Source: Massilia sp. Mn16-1_5
GTDB taxonomy: Bacteria; Pseudomonadota; Gammaproteobacteria; Burkholderiales; Burkholderiaceae_D
Assembly: GCF_004798585.1 (NCBI RefSeq)
Contig: NZ_PPXQ01000019.1
Span: 60,079 to 124,078 of the forward strand
Direction: 5' to 3'
DNA length: 64,000 nucleotides
Both the position numbers and the translations under genes were made by a program. Below, one piece after another: positions 16,537-24,407 of the stretch; the first letter of the stretch is position 1, and each line of letters begins with the position of its first letter. The notes beneath the pieces were generated by a model. That model was not told the DNA's origin, searched no databases, and saw nothing but the letters and a program-made list of their open reading frames with translations.

Positions 16537-18204
16537 ATGGCTGAAGCAGAAAACCGCTGGAACCGCCAGCAAAGCAACCGCGAGGCCCGGCTGGCCCGGG
16601 CGCGCGCTGCCCTCGGGCCCGCCCTGAACGGCAAGATCGTGGCCGCCGGCCAGATCGTCGAGCTGCTGCACGCGGTGCTCGAATCCGGCGACCGTGTCTG
16701 CCTCGAGGGCAACAACCAGAAGCAGGCTGATTTCCTCGGCAAGGCACTCACAAAGCTCGATCCGCAGCGCGTCAACAACCTGCACATGCTGCTGTCGGTC
16801 CTGTCGCTGCCCGAGCACCTGGACGTGTTCGAGAAGGGGATCGGCTCGCGCCTGGACTTTTCCTTCTCCGGACCCCAGGCCGGCCGGCTGGCCAAGATGG
16901 CGGCGGCGGGCAAGCTGAACATCGGCGCGATCCACACCTACCTCGAACTGTTCGGGCGCTACTTCGTCGACCTGACGCCGCGCGTGGCGCTGGTGGCGGC
17001 CGAAATGGCCGACCGCGAGGGCAACCTGTACACCGGGCCGAACACCGAGGACACCCCGGCCATCGTCGAAGCCACGGCCTTCAAGAGCGGCATCGTGATC
17101 GCCCAGGTGAACAAGATCGTCGACAAGCTGCCGCGCGTGGACATCCCGTCCGGCTGGGTCGAGTTCGTCGTCGAATCGCCCACGCCTTATTACATCGAGC
17201 CGCTGTTCACGCGCGACCCGGCCCAGATCTCCGAGATCCAGGTCTTGATGGCGATGATGGCGATCAAGGGCATCTACGCCGAATACGAGATCGAGCGCCT
17301 GAACCACGGCATCGGCTTCGACACCGCCGCCATCGAACTGATCCTGCCGACCTATGCCGCCGAGCTGGGCTTGAAGGGCAAGATCGCGCGCCACTGGGCG
17401 CTCAATCCCCATCCGGCCCTGATCCCGGCAATCGAGGCCGGCTTCGTCGAATCGGTGCACTCCTTCGGCTCGGAGCTGGGCATGGAAAACTACATCCGCG
17501 CCCGGCCCGACGTTTTCTTTGTCGGCCCCGACGGCTCGATGCGCAGCAACCGCGCCTTTTCCCAGGCCGCCGGCCACTACGCCTGCGACATGTTCATTGG
17601 TTCCACGCTGCAGATCGATTTGCAGGGCAATTCGTCGACCGCGACGCTGGGCCGCATTTCCGGCTTCGGCGGCGCGCCCAACATGGGGTCCGACGCGCGC
17701 GGCCGCCGCCACACGAGTCCCGGTTGGCTCAAGGCCGGACGCCAGGCGCGCGAAGGGCGCAACGTGATCCCGCGTGGGCAGAAGCTGGTAGTGCAGATGG
17801 TCGAGACCTTCCGCGAGCACATGGCGCCGGCTTTCGTCGAGCGCCTCGACGCCTGGCAGCTGGCCGAGCAGGCGAACATGGCGATCCCGCCGGTGATGAT
17901 CTACGGCGAGGACGTCACGCACATCCTGACGGAAGAGGGCATCGCGAACCTGCTGCTGTGCCGCACCGATGAAGAGCGCGAGCAGGCGATCCGCGGCGTG
18001 GCCGGCTACACACCGGTGGGCATGGCACGCGACCGGCGCATGGTCGAGAATTTGCGCGACCGCGGCATCGTCCAGCGTCCCGAAGACCTGGGCATCGACA
18101 AACGCCTGGCTACGCGCGACCTGCTGGCCGAGAAGAACATGAAAGGCCTGGTGCGCGCGTCGGGCGGCCTGTACGAGCCGCCGAAGCGCTTCAGGAACTG
18201 GTAA
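16537..18204 (+). CDS. mdcA: malonate decarboxylase alpha subunit (acyl-carrier-protein transferase)
   Basis: A 555-residue protein typical of MdcA, which moves the acyl carrier protein between acetyl and malonyl thioester states: malonate + acetyl-S-ACP gives malonyl-S-ACP + acetate. Conserved-looking blocks are CLEGNNQKQADFL, VNNLHMLLSVLSLPEHLDVF, YTGPNTEDTPAIVEATAF, RHWALNPHPALIPAIEAGF and GRISGFGGAPNMGSDARGR. AAAGGG stands six bases before the ATG. It is the first enzyme gene of the cluster and lies 18 bases after the carrier gene. Confidence 0.96.
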   Translation: MAEAENRWNRQQSNREARLARARAALGPALNGKIVAAGQIVELLHAVLESGDRVCLEGNNQKQADFLGKALTKLDPQRVNNLHMLLSVLSLPEHLDVFEKGIGSRLDFSFSGPQAGRLAKMAAAGKLNIGAIHTYLELFGRYFVDLTPRVALVAAEMADREGNLYTGPNTEDTPAIVEATAFKSGIVIAQVNKIVDKLPRVDIPSGWVEFVVESPTPYYIEPLFTRDPAQISEIQVLMAMMAIKGIYAEYEIERLNHGIGFDTAAIELILPTYAAELGLKGKIARHWALNPHPALIPAIEAGFVESVHSFGSELGMENYIRARPDVFFVGPDGSMRSNRAFSQAAGHYACDMFIGSTLQIDLQGNSSTATLGRISGFGGAPNMGSDARGRRHTSPGWLKAGRQAREGRNVIPRGQKLVVQMVETFREHMAPAFVERLDAWQLAEQANMAIPPVMIYGEDVTHILTEEGIANLLLCRTDEEREQAIRGVAGYTPVGMARDRRMVENLRDRGIVQRPEDLGIDKRLATRDLLAEKNMKGLVRASGGLYEPPKRFRNW

Positions 18205-18213
18205 GGAGAACGG

Positions 18214-18543
18214 ATGGAAACCCTGCATTTTCGCTATGAAATTAGCTCCCCCTTGGCTGGCGGCAAGCCGCCCGCCGGCACGCCGCAACTGGTCGGCGTG
18301 GTCAGTTCGGGTAACCTCGAAGTACTGATCGAGCCGGCCGCGCTGGCCGGCGCCTGCGAGATCGAGGTACGCACCGCCGCCGTCGGCTTCGGCGCCACCT
18401 GGGAAGCGGTCATGCGCGACTTCCACGCGCGCTGGCAGCTGGCGGACACCCGCATCTGCATCAACGACATGGGCGCGACGCCGGCGGTGGTCAGCCTGCG
18501 CCTGGACCAGGCCGTGGAATCGATGACCGGAGGCCTGCCATGA
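18214..18543 (+). CDS. mdcC: malonate decarboxylase acyl carrier protein (delta subunit)
   Basis: A 109-residue protein, the size of MdcC. It carries the 2'-(5''-phosphoribosyl)-3'-dephospho-CoA prosthetic group on a serine; the likely site is Ser32 in VVSSGNLEVLIE, by analogy with the characterised SGDLEVL-type site. The C-terminal part (INDMGATPAVVSLRLDQAVE) is also family-typical. It ends in an ATGA overlap with mdcD. Confidence 0.94.
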   Translation: METLHFRYEISSPLAGGKPPAGTPQLVGVVSSGNLEVLIEPAALAGACEIEVRTAAVGFGATWEAVMRDFHARWQLADTRICINDMGATPAVVSLRLDQAVESMTGGLP

Positions 18544-19460
18544 GCAGCTATCTCGAACTCTCCGCGCGCCAGCGCATCCCCCGTATTTTCGACGCCGGCA
18601 GCTTCGCCGAATTCCTGCCGCCCGCCGCGCGTGTGGTCAGCCCGCACCTGGCGCAGCTCGACGCGCCGGTCTCCTTCGACGATGGCGTGATCGTCGGGCG
18701 CGGCCTGCTCGATGGGCGCGTCGTGTTCGGCGCGGCCCAGGAAGGCGGTTTCATGGGAGGCGCGGTGGGCGAAGTCCACGGCGCCAAGCTGGTCGGCATG
18801 CTGCGCCGCGCGGTGGACGAAGGCGCGCATGCCGTGCTGCTCCTGCTGGAATCGGGCGGGGTGCGCCTGCACGAGGCGAACGCCGGCCTGATCGCGGTAT
18901 CGGAAGTCATGCGCGCCATCCTCGACGTGAGGGCTAGCGGGATTCCCGTGGTGGCGCTGGTGGGTGGTGCGAACGGCTGCTTCGGCGGCATGGGCATCAC
19001 GGCGCGCTGCGCGAATAGCGTGGTCATGTCGGAAGAAGGGCGGCTGGCGATGTCGGGGCCGGAAGTCATCGAAACCGCGCACGGCGTCGAGGAATTCGAC
19101 GCGCGCGACCGGGCCCTGGTCTGGCGCACCACCGGCGGCAAGCACCGTTACCTGCTGGGCGATTGCCAGGCGCTGGTGGCGGACGATACCGATGCCTTCC
19201 GCCAGGCGGCCATCGAGGCGATCGCCGCCGCACATCAGGGCGAGGTGGCCTTGACGCTGGCCGAACTGCTGGCCGAGCAGGACATGCTGGCGCGGCGCCT
19301 GCGCGACTTTGGCGGGCAAATCGAGCCCATGGAAGTCTGGCGCGCGCTCGGCGTGCCCGATCCGAAAGCGATTCCAATGCTCGAAGCCGATGCCTTCGTC
19401 GCGCTGGCCGACAACTATCGTGCCGGTGCCGATGCCGGTGCCAGTACAGGAGGACGATGA
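18540..19460 (+). CDS. mdcD: malonate decarboxylase beta subunit
   Basis: A 306-residue crotonase/carboxyltransferase-fold protein. With the gamma subunit it decarboxylates malonyl-S-ACP to acetyl-S-ACP. The N-terminal SYLELSARQRIPRIFDAGSF and the glycine-rich GGANGCFGGMGITARCAN around residue 140, which would build the oxyanion pocket, are characteristic. ATGA overlap with mdcC and a one-base overlap with mdcE point to fixed stoichiometric translation. Confidence 0.95.
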   Translation: MSSYLELSARQRIPRIFDAGSFAEFLPPAARVVSPHLAQLDAPVSFDDGVIVGRGLLDGRVVFGAAQEGGFMGGAVGEVHGAKLVGMLRRAVDEGAHAVLLLLESGGVRLHEANAGLIAVSEVMRAILDVRASGIPVVALVGGANGCFGGMGITARCANSVVMSEEGRLAMSGPEVIETAHGVEEFDARDRALVWRTTGGKHRYLLGDCQALVADDTDAFRQAAIEAIAAAHQGEVALTLAELLAEQDMLARRLRDFGGQIEPMEVWRALGVPDPKAIPMLEADAFVALADNYRAGADAGASTGGR

Positions 19461-20188
19461 TGGATTGGCAGACATTGGCGACGCAGCTGTTCCCGGAAGG
19501 GCACGACATCGTCGAACGCGAACACTTCCTGTCCGGGACCGGCCAGGCAGCCGGCCGCACGGTGGCCGTCATCGGCACCACCGACCACGCGCCGATCGGC
19601 ATCGAGATTGCGCTGGCCCAGGCCCAGGCGGTCTTGCGGACGGTGCAGGATCACCCGGGACGGCCGATCGTGATCCTGGTCGATACCCAAGGCCAGCGCC
19701 TGCGCCACCGCGACGAAATGCTCGGCATTAACAGCTACATGGCCCACCTCGGCAAGTGCGTCGACTTCGCGCGGCGCCAGGGCCATACGGTGCTCGGTCT
19801 CGTCTACGACCAGGCGCTGTCTGGCGGCTTCATCACCAGCGGCCTGATCGCCGACGCCTGCTTCGCGCTGCCGCAAGCGACCATCCGCGTGATGGGCCTG
19901 CCGGCGATGGCACGCATCACCAAGGTGCCGGAAGAAAGGCTGACCGAGCTGGCCAAGGACAATCCCGTGTTCGCGCCGGGCGCCGAGAATTACCTGCGCA
20001 TGGGCGGCGTGCACGCGATCTGGGAAGGCGACCTGGCGCGCCGCCTGGCCGCGGCGCTGGCCGAGTCGGACTCGCTGGACCGCCGCATGGTGCTGGGACA
20101 GGAACGCGGCGGACGGCACATGGCGCAGCAGGTGGCGGAGGCGGTCAGGACGGGTGCGGTGAAAGCGACTGATGCTGGCCCGGCATGA
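19460..20188 (+). CDS. mdcE: malonate decarboxylase gamma subunit
   Basis: A 242-residue partner of MdcD with the carboxyltransferase fold. Features include TTDHAPIGIEIALAQAQAVL and DQALSGGFITSGLIADACFA, the pocket loop of the family. Two adjacent ATGs (19457 and 19460) are possible; the second gives AGGAGG a six-base spacing and was chosen. It overlaps mdcG by 17 bases. Confidence 0.95.
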   Translation: MDWQTLATQLFPEGHDIVEREHFLSGTGQAAGRTVAVIGTTDHAPIGIEIALAQAQAVLRTVQDHPGRPIVILVDTQGQRLRHRDEMLGINSYMAHLGKCVDFARRQGHTVLGLVYDQALSGGFITSGLIADACFALPQATIRVMGLPAMARITKVPEERLTELAKDNPVFAPGAENYLRMGGVHAIWEGDLARRLAAALAESDSLDRRMVLGQERGGRHMAQQVAEAVRTGAVKATDAGPA

Positions 20189-20849
20189 TCTGCTCTGGCT
20201 GAGCGAGCAGGGCTGGCGCGAGGCGGTATGGACGGTGCCCGAGGAGGCGGCGCCCGCACTGCTACGCTGGCGTGCTTGCGGCTGGCCGGCCGTGATGCGC
20301 CGTGCGGATGCCGACCTGGCGCCTGGCCAGGTCTCGGTCGGGATTCCCTTGCCGCCGCGCGCGGAAGATGGACGCAAGCTGCGCGTCGCCGGCCGCGTCG
20401 CCCTGGATGCCATCGTGCGGCAAGCGCCGCCGCTGCCACTGGCGCAGTTGAGCGGCATGCCGGCACACTGGCACGCGCCGCTCGCCGCCCTGGCGCAACA
20501 GGCGCAGACGCATGGGCTGGCGATCGGTGTCTTCGGCTCGGCCGCGCTGCAGGCGATCACCGGACAAGCCTACCTGCGCGCCGGCTCCGACATCGACCTG
20601 CTGCTGCAGCCGCGCAGCGTCACCGAACTCGATACCGCGCTGGCGTTGCTGCGCACGCATGCGCGCGGCTTGCCGCTCGACGGCGAGATCGTCTTCCCCG
20701 GCGGTCGCGCGGTGGCCTGGAAGGAGTTATCGGCTGCGCGCGAGGGTTCACTCGCGAGCCGCGTGCTGGTCAAGGAATTGCGGCGCGTCGCGCTGGTGCG
20801 GATCGACGAACTGCTCGCTTCGCTGGAGGAACAGGCATGCCTGAATTGA
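20172..20849 (+). CDS. mdcG: phosphoribosyl-dephospho-CoA transferase (holo-ACP synthase)
   Basis: A 225-residue nucleotidyltransferase-type protein that attaches the triphosphoribosyl-dephospho-CoA precursor to MdcC. The key motif is GVFGSAALQAITG, followed by SDIDLLLQ with the two metal-binding aspartates (about residues 118-142). It begins inside mdcE and ends inside mdcB. Its partner MdcB makes the cofactor it uses. Confidence 0.93.
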   Translation: MLARHDLLWLSEQGWREAVWTVPEEAAPALLRWRACGWPAVMRRADADLAPGQVSVGIPLPPRAEDGRKLRVAGRVALDAIVRQAPPLPLAQLSGMPAHWHAPLAALAQQAQTHGLAIGVFGSAALQAITGQAYLRAGSDIDLLLQPRSVTELDTALALLRTHARGLPLDGEIVFPGGRAVAWKELSAAREGSLASRVLVKELRRVALVRIDELLASLEEQACLN

Positions 20850-21772
20850 TGCTCGACGCGCCGCTACGGCGTGCCAAATCGAAGCGGCCCGTGCCGGTCG
20901 CGGCCAGGCCGGTGGTCGACAGGGCCTTTTGCGCCGCGATCGCGCGCCAGGCCGTGCGCAGCCTGTACGCGGAGCTGACCCTGTATCCGAAGCCGGGCCT
21001 GGTCTCGCTGGTCGACAACGGCAGCCACGAGGACATGACGGCCGAGACTTTTTTGCGCAGCCTGTTCGCGCTGCGCCACTACTTCCGCGACATCACCCGC
21101 GCCGGCATGGAGGACGCGCCCTTCACGACGCTCAAGCGGCTCGGCATCGCGGCCGAAGCACGGATGCTGGCCGCGACCGGCGGCATCAACACCCACCGCG
21201 GCGCCGTGTTCTGCCTCGGCCTCCTGTGCGCGGCGATCGGCAACTGCCGCGCGCGCGGCACGCCCTTGAGCCCCGCGGGCATCCGCGCCACCTTGCTGCT
21301 GCGCTGGGCCGAAGCGCTGGCCGCGCACACGCAGGCGCTCGATGGCGATTCGCACGGCCTGCGCGCCGCGCAGCGCTACGCCGCCAGCGGCGCACGCGAG
21401 GAAGCCGCACTCGGCCTGCCCTCGGTGTTCGAAGTCGCGCTGCCGGCACTGCGCCATACTCTTGCCAGTGGACGCGGCACGCGCCGGGCCCGCATCGACG
21501 CGCTGTTCGCCCTGATGGGCCACATCAGCGACACCAACCTGTACCACCGCGGCGGCGAGGTGGGCGCGCGCACCGTGCAGCGCCATGCGCGCGCCTTTGT
21601 CGACGCCGGCGGCACCGGCGCGGACGGCTGGGAAGCGCGCGCGCTGGCCTGCCACCACGCCTTCGTCGCGGCGCGCCTGTCGCCGGGCGGGGCGGCCGAC
21701 CTGCTGGCCGCGACCTGCCTGGTGCAGGACGTCTGCCAGGGCGCCTCCCAGGGCAGCTCTCAGGGGACCTGA
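20837..21772 (+). CDS. mdcB: triphosphoribosyl-dephospho-CoA synthase
   Basis: A 311-residue CitG/MdcB-family enzyme, joining dephospho-CoA to the ribose of ATP to make the prosthetic-group precursor of malonate decarboxylase. Characteristic stretches are LYAELTLYPKPGLVSLVDNG, GSHEDMTAETFLRSL, GGINTHRGAVFCLGLLC and a DTNLYHRGG motif near residue 236. Its start lies 13 bases before the end of mdcG. The N-terminal 25 residues (KSKRPVPVAARP) look like a dispensable leader. Confidence 0.93.
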   Translation: MPELMLDAPLRRAKSKRPVPVAARPVVDRAFCAAIARQAVRSLYAELTLYPKPGLVSLVDNGSHEDMTAETFLRSLFALRHYFRDITRAGMEDAPFTTLKRLGIAAEARMLAATGGINTHRGAVFCLGLLCAAIGNCRARGTPLSPAGIRATLLLRWAEALAAHTQALDGDSHGLRAAQRYAASGAREEAALGLPSVFEVALPALRHTLASGRGTRRARIDALFALMGHISDTNLYHRGGEVGARTVQRHARAFVDAGGTGADGWEARALACHHAFVAARLSPGGAADLLAATCLVQDVCQGASQGSSQGT

Positions 21773-22704
21773 TGCGCAGCCGGCTCGCGCTCCTCTGTCC
21801 CGGCCAGGGCGCCCAGGGCCCGGCCATGTTCGACTTCGCACGCCTGGAACCCGCCGTCGGCGCCGAACTGGATGCCTGGCTGGCGGGCGCCGGTCTGGAT
21901 CAGCCTGTGGGGTCGATCCTGGCCGACGAACAGCTGTTGTTCGCCAATCGCTACGCCCAGCCGCTGATGGTGGCCGCTACCCTGGCCAACTGGCGGGCGC
22001 TCGGACCGGAGCTGCCGGAACCGGGCATCGTGGCCGGCTACAGCATCGGCGAACTGTCCGCCTACGGCGTGGCCGGTGCGCTGGCGCCTGGCGACGCGGT
22101 GGCGCTGGCGGCGCGCCGGGCGCGCCTGATGGACGCCTGCCTGGACGACACGCCGCGCCAAGCGCTGATTGCCCTCTCCGGCATTCCCGTCAGCGTGGCG
22201 GCGGAGATGGCGCGCGCCTTCGGCTACGCCGTCGCGATCGAGACAGGCGAGGACAGCCTGATCGCCGGCGGCGAGCACGACACCCACGGCGCGCTGGCGC
22301 AGGCAATCGTGGCGGCCGGGGGCAGGGCAAGCCTGCTGCCGGTCACGGTGGCCTCGCACACGCCCTTCATGGCCAAGGCGGTCGAACCGTTCGCCGCGCT
22401 GCTACGCGAGCAGCCCCTGGGCGAGCCCCGGATTCCGGTCGTCTCCGGGATGTCGGCCGAGCCGATTCATGCAGCCGAGCGCGCCGTCGAGCACCTGTCG
22501 CGCCAGCTCGCCGAACCGATCCGCTGGAAGGACGGCATGGACGCGCTGGTCGAGGCCGGGGTGACGGTGGCGCTGGAACTGGGGCCGGGCGCGGCGCTCA
22601 CGCGCATGCTGTCCGCCCGCCACCCGCAGATCGCCTGCCGTTCAATATCCGACTTCCGCTCGCCGGCCGGCGTGCGCGCCTGGTTATCCAGGCATGTCGA
22701 ATAA
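21772..22704 (+). CDS. mdcH: malonyl transferase / malonyl-CoA:ACP transacylase of malonate decarboxylase
   Basis: A 310-residue FabD-fold protein. Conserved sites are the N-terminal LLCPGQGAQ, the nucleophile GYSIGELSA (Ser91), a catalytic His in TVASHTPFM and the GPGAALTRML terminal block. In the locus it primes the carrier protein from malonyl-CoA. TGATG overlap with mdcB. It is the last gene of the cluster; no terminator with a T tract follows, only a small hairpin at 22739-22755 (CGGAATT-GGA-AATTCCG). Confidence 0.93.
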   Translation: MRSRLALLCPGQGAQGPAMFDFARLEPAVGAELDAWLAGAGLDQPVGSILADEQLLFANRYAQPLMVAATLANWRALGPELPEPGIVAGYSIGELSAYGVAGALAPGDAVALAARRARLMDACLDDTPRQALIALSGIPVSVAAEMARAFGYAVAIETGEDSLIAGGEHDTHGALAQAIVAAGGRASLLPVTVASHTPFMAKAVEPFAALLREQPLGEPRIPVVSGMSAEPIHAAERAVEHLSRQLAEPIRWKDGMDALVEAGVTVALELGPGAALTRMLSARHPQIACRSISDFRSPAGVRAWLSRHVE

Positions 22705-22829
22705 TCCATTCACATGAGCGATACCTGATATTGCTACTCGGAATTGGAAATTCCGACCGAACGCCCGTATAACGGAAGTATCGTTGAACAGGCGGCTGCG
22801 CAGCATGCAGCGCAATACAGGAGTCGAAC

Positions 22830-22970
22830 ATGAACAAGTTATTGAATGCCATCGCCGCGACCCTCGTCGCCCGCGCCCGTGCGCGCGCCGAAGCAGTGAT
22901 GCGCAAGCAGGCCGCCGTGACGGCGCGCCACCAGGAAGTCTATAGCGCGAATGCGGGCGGCTGGAACTGA
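22830..22970 (+). CDS. 46-residue basic small protein, unknown
   Basis: An ATG with CAGGAG eight bases upstream opens a 46-codon frame starting MNKLLNAIAATLVARARARA, which would form a basic amphipathic helix, and ending GGWN. It has no cysteine or membrane segment. A strong terminator follows 21 bases after the stop, so the unit looks like a self-contained short transcript with its own leader (22705-22829). I do not recognise a family. Confidence 0.55.
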   Translation: MNKLLNAIAATLVARARARAEAVMRKQAAVTARHQEVYSANAGGWN

Positions 22971-22991
22971 TCGCCGCCTTCATGGTGTTTG

Positions 22992-23024
22992 AACGCCGGC
23001 CTTGAGCCGGCGTTTTGTTTTTTA
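22992..23024 (+). terminator. Rho-independent terminator
   Basis: AACGCCGGC (22992-23000), loop CTTGA, GCCGGCGTT (23006-23014), then TTGTTTTTT. It closes the small-protein unit. Confidence 0.88.
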
Positions 23025-23025
23025 C

Positions 23026-23160
23026 CGTAGGGCGGGCATGCCCGCGTTTCGTGCACACGCGTACTGCGCCGCGTCTAAAGATCACGATGAGGCGCGTCCC
23101 GGGCGGGCGGAGCCGTTATGGTGCACACCGGCACGTAAGCGCGGGCATGCCCGCCCTACG
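23026..23160. repeat. inverted pair of the GGGCATGCCC repeat, CGTAGG ends outward
   Basis: The left copy, CGTAGGGCGGGCATGCCCGCG at 23026-23046, and its exact reverse complement at 23140-23160 are separated by 93 bases. They fill most of the gap between the small-protein terminator and the next, convergent gene. Confidence 0.85.
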
Positions 23161-23198
23161 GTGCTCTGCAGCCGCATATCCACGCGACTGCCGCGGAA

Positions 23199-24332
23199 TC
23201 ATCCCTTGAACGGATTGCGCTCGTTCAGCTCATCCATGTAATCGTCGATCCCGCCCGCTTCCCGCTCCAGGAAGCGTTCGATCGCATCCGCAAACGAGGG
23301 ATGCGCCAGCCAGTGCGCCGACCAGGTGCGCGTCGGCAGGAAGCCGCGCGCCATCTTGTGTTCGCCCTGGGCGCCGCCCTCGAAAGTCTTGATGCCCTGC
23401 TCGATGCAGAATTCGAGCGGCTGGTAATAGGACGCCTCGAAGTGCAGGCAGGGCACGTGCTCGAGTTCGCCCCAATAGCGGCCGTACAGCGTATCCTGCG
23501 AATGGATGACCAGCGAGGACGCGATCGGCCGGCCCTCGCGCTCGGCGATCACGAGCAGGATATTCTCCGGCATCGTCTCCCCGATGCGGCGGAAGAAGTC
23601 CAGGTTCAGATAGGGCGTCGAATAATGCGCCGCGTAGGTGTGGCGGTAGCAGCGGTTGAACAGCTTCCAGTCGGCGTCCGTGACCTCAAACCCGCGCACC
23701 CGGCGCAGCGTCACGCCGGCTTCCCGCACCTTGCGCCGCTCGGCGCGGATGTTCTTGCGCTTCTTTTGTTCCAGCGTGGCGAGGAATTCGTCGAAGCTCG
23801 CGTAGCCGGGATTGAGCCAGTGGAACTGCACGCCGCTGCGCAGCAGGAAGCCGGCCTCCTGCAGCTGGCGCGCGTGTTCCTCGGGCGGGAACAGGATGTG
23901 GGTCGACGAGACCTCGGTTGCCCGCTGCGTCGCCTTCAATACCTCGATCAGGGCCGCGCGCGCGGCATCATCGACCGCCAGCAGGCGCGGACCGGCCACC
24001 GGCGTGAAAGGCACGGCCGCCAGCAGCTTCGGGTAGTACTCGAGGCCGTGGCGCTGGTAGGCGTCGGCCCAGGCCCAGTCGAACACGTACTCCCCATACG
24101 AATGGCCTTTCACGTACAGGGGCAGGGCCGCGGCCAGGGTCTCGCCGTCGTAAAGCGCGAGGTATTGCGGCTGCCAGCCGGTCTCGGGCGCGGCGCTGCC
24201 GGACGCGTGCAGGGCATGCAGGAAGGCGTAGGACAGGAAGGGGTTGGCATCTTCCTGCTGCGCCAATAAACCATCCCAGGCGGCTTGCCCGATCTCGGAC
24301 AAGGAAGAAGCGATATGCGTGCGATAATTCAA
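23199..24332 (-). CDS. FemAB/GNAT-like protein (DUF482-type N-acetyltransferase fold)
   Basis: A 377-residue protein with the features of the DUF482 group often annotated as peptidoglycan-biosynthesis-like GNAT proteins. These are LPLYVKGHSYGEYVFDWAWA, LEQKKRKNIRAERRKV and LYGRYWGELEHVPCLHFEAS, and the C-terminal FEGGAQGEHKMARGF. The reaction is unknown; transfer of an aminoacyl or acyl group is inferred from the fold only. The start is a TTG at 24330-24332, and no ATG occurs near the N-terminus. It is divergent from nadE. Confidence 0.75.
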   Translation of the reverse strand: MNYRTHIASSLSEIGQAAWDGLLAQQEDANPFLSYAFLHALHASGSAAPETGWQPQYLALYDGETLAAALPLYVKGHSYGEYVFDWAWADAYQRHGLEYYPKLLAAVPFTPVAGPRLLAVDDAARAALIEVLKATQRATEVSSTHILFPPEEHARQLQEAGFLLRSGVQFHWLNPGYASFDEFLATLEQKKRKNIRAERRKVREAGVTLRRVRGFEVTDADWKLFNRCYRHTYAAHYSTPYLNLDFFRRIGETMPENILLVIAEREGRPIASSLVIHSQDTLYGRYWGELEHVPCLHFEASYYQPLEFCIEQGIKTFEGGAQGEHKMARGFLPTRTWSAHWLAHPSFADAIERFLEREAGGIDDYMDELNERNPFKG

Positions 24333-24407
24333 GTGATCTGATACCTAAGTGAAATGAGTCAGGAAGTGTCGCTGGAGACCGCACTCAATGCATGCGAAAG
24401 GGGTTCA

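Noticed and set aside
14956..18426. Open frame of more than 1,100 codons on the minus strand across the malonate genes
   Set aside because: It is antisense to the MatC-like carrier and mdcA, which are clear family members. Its product is a His/Arg/Gln/Asp-rich mixture without any domain, typical of a shadow frame in high-G+C DNA.
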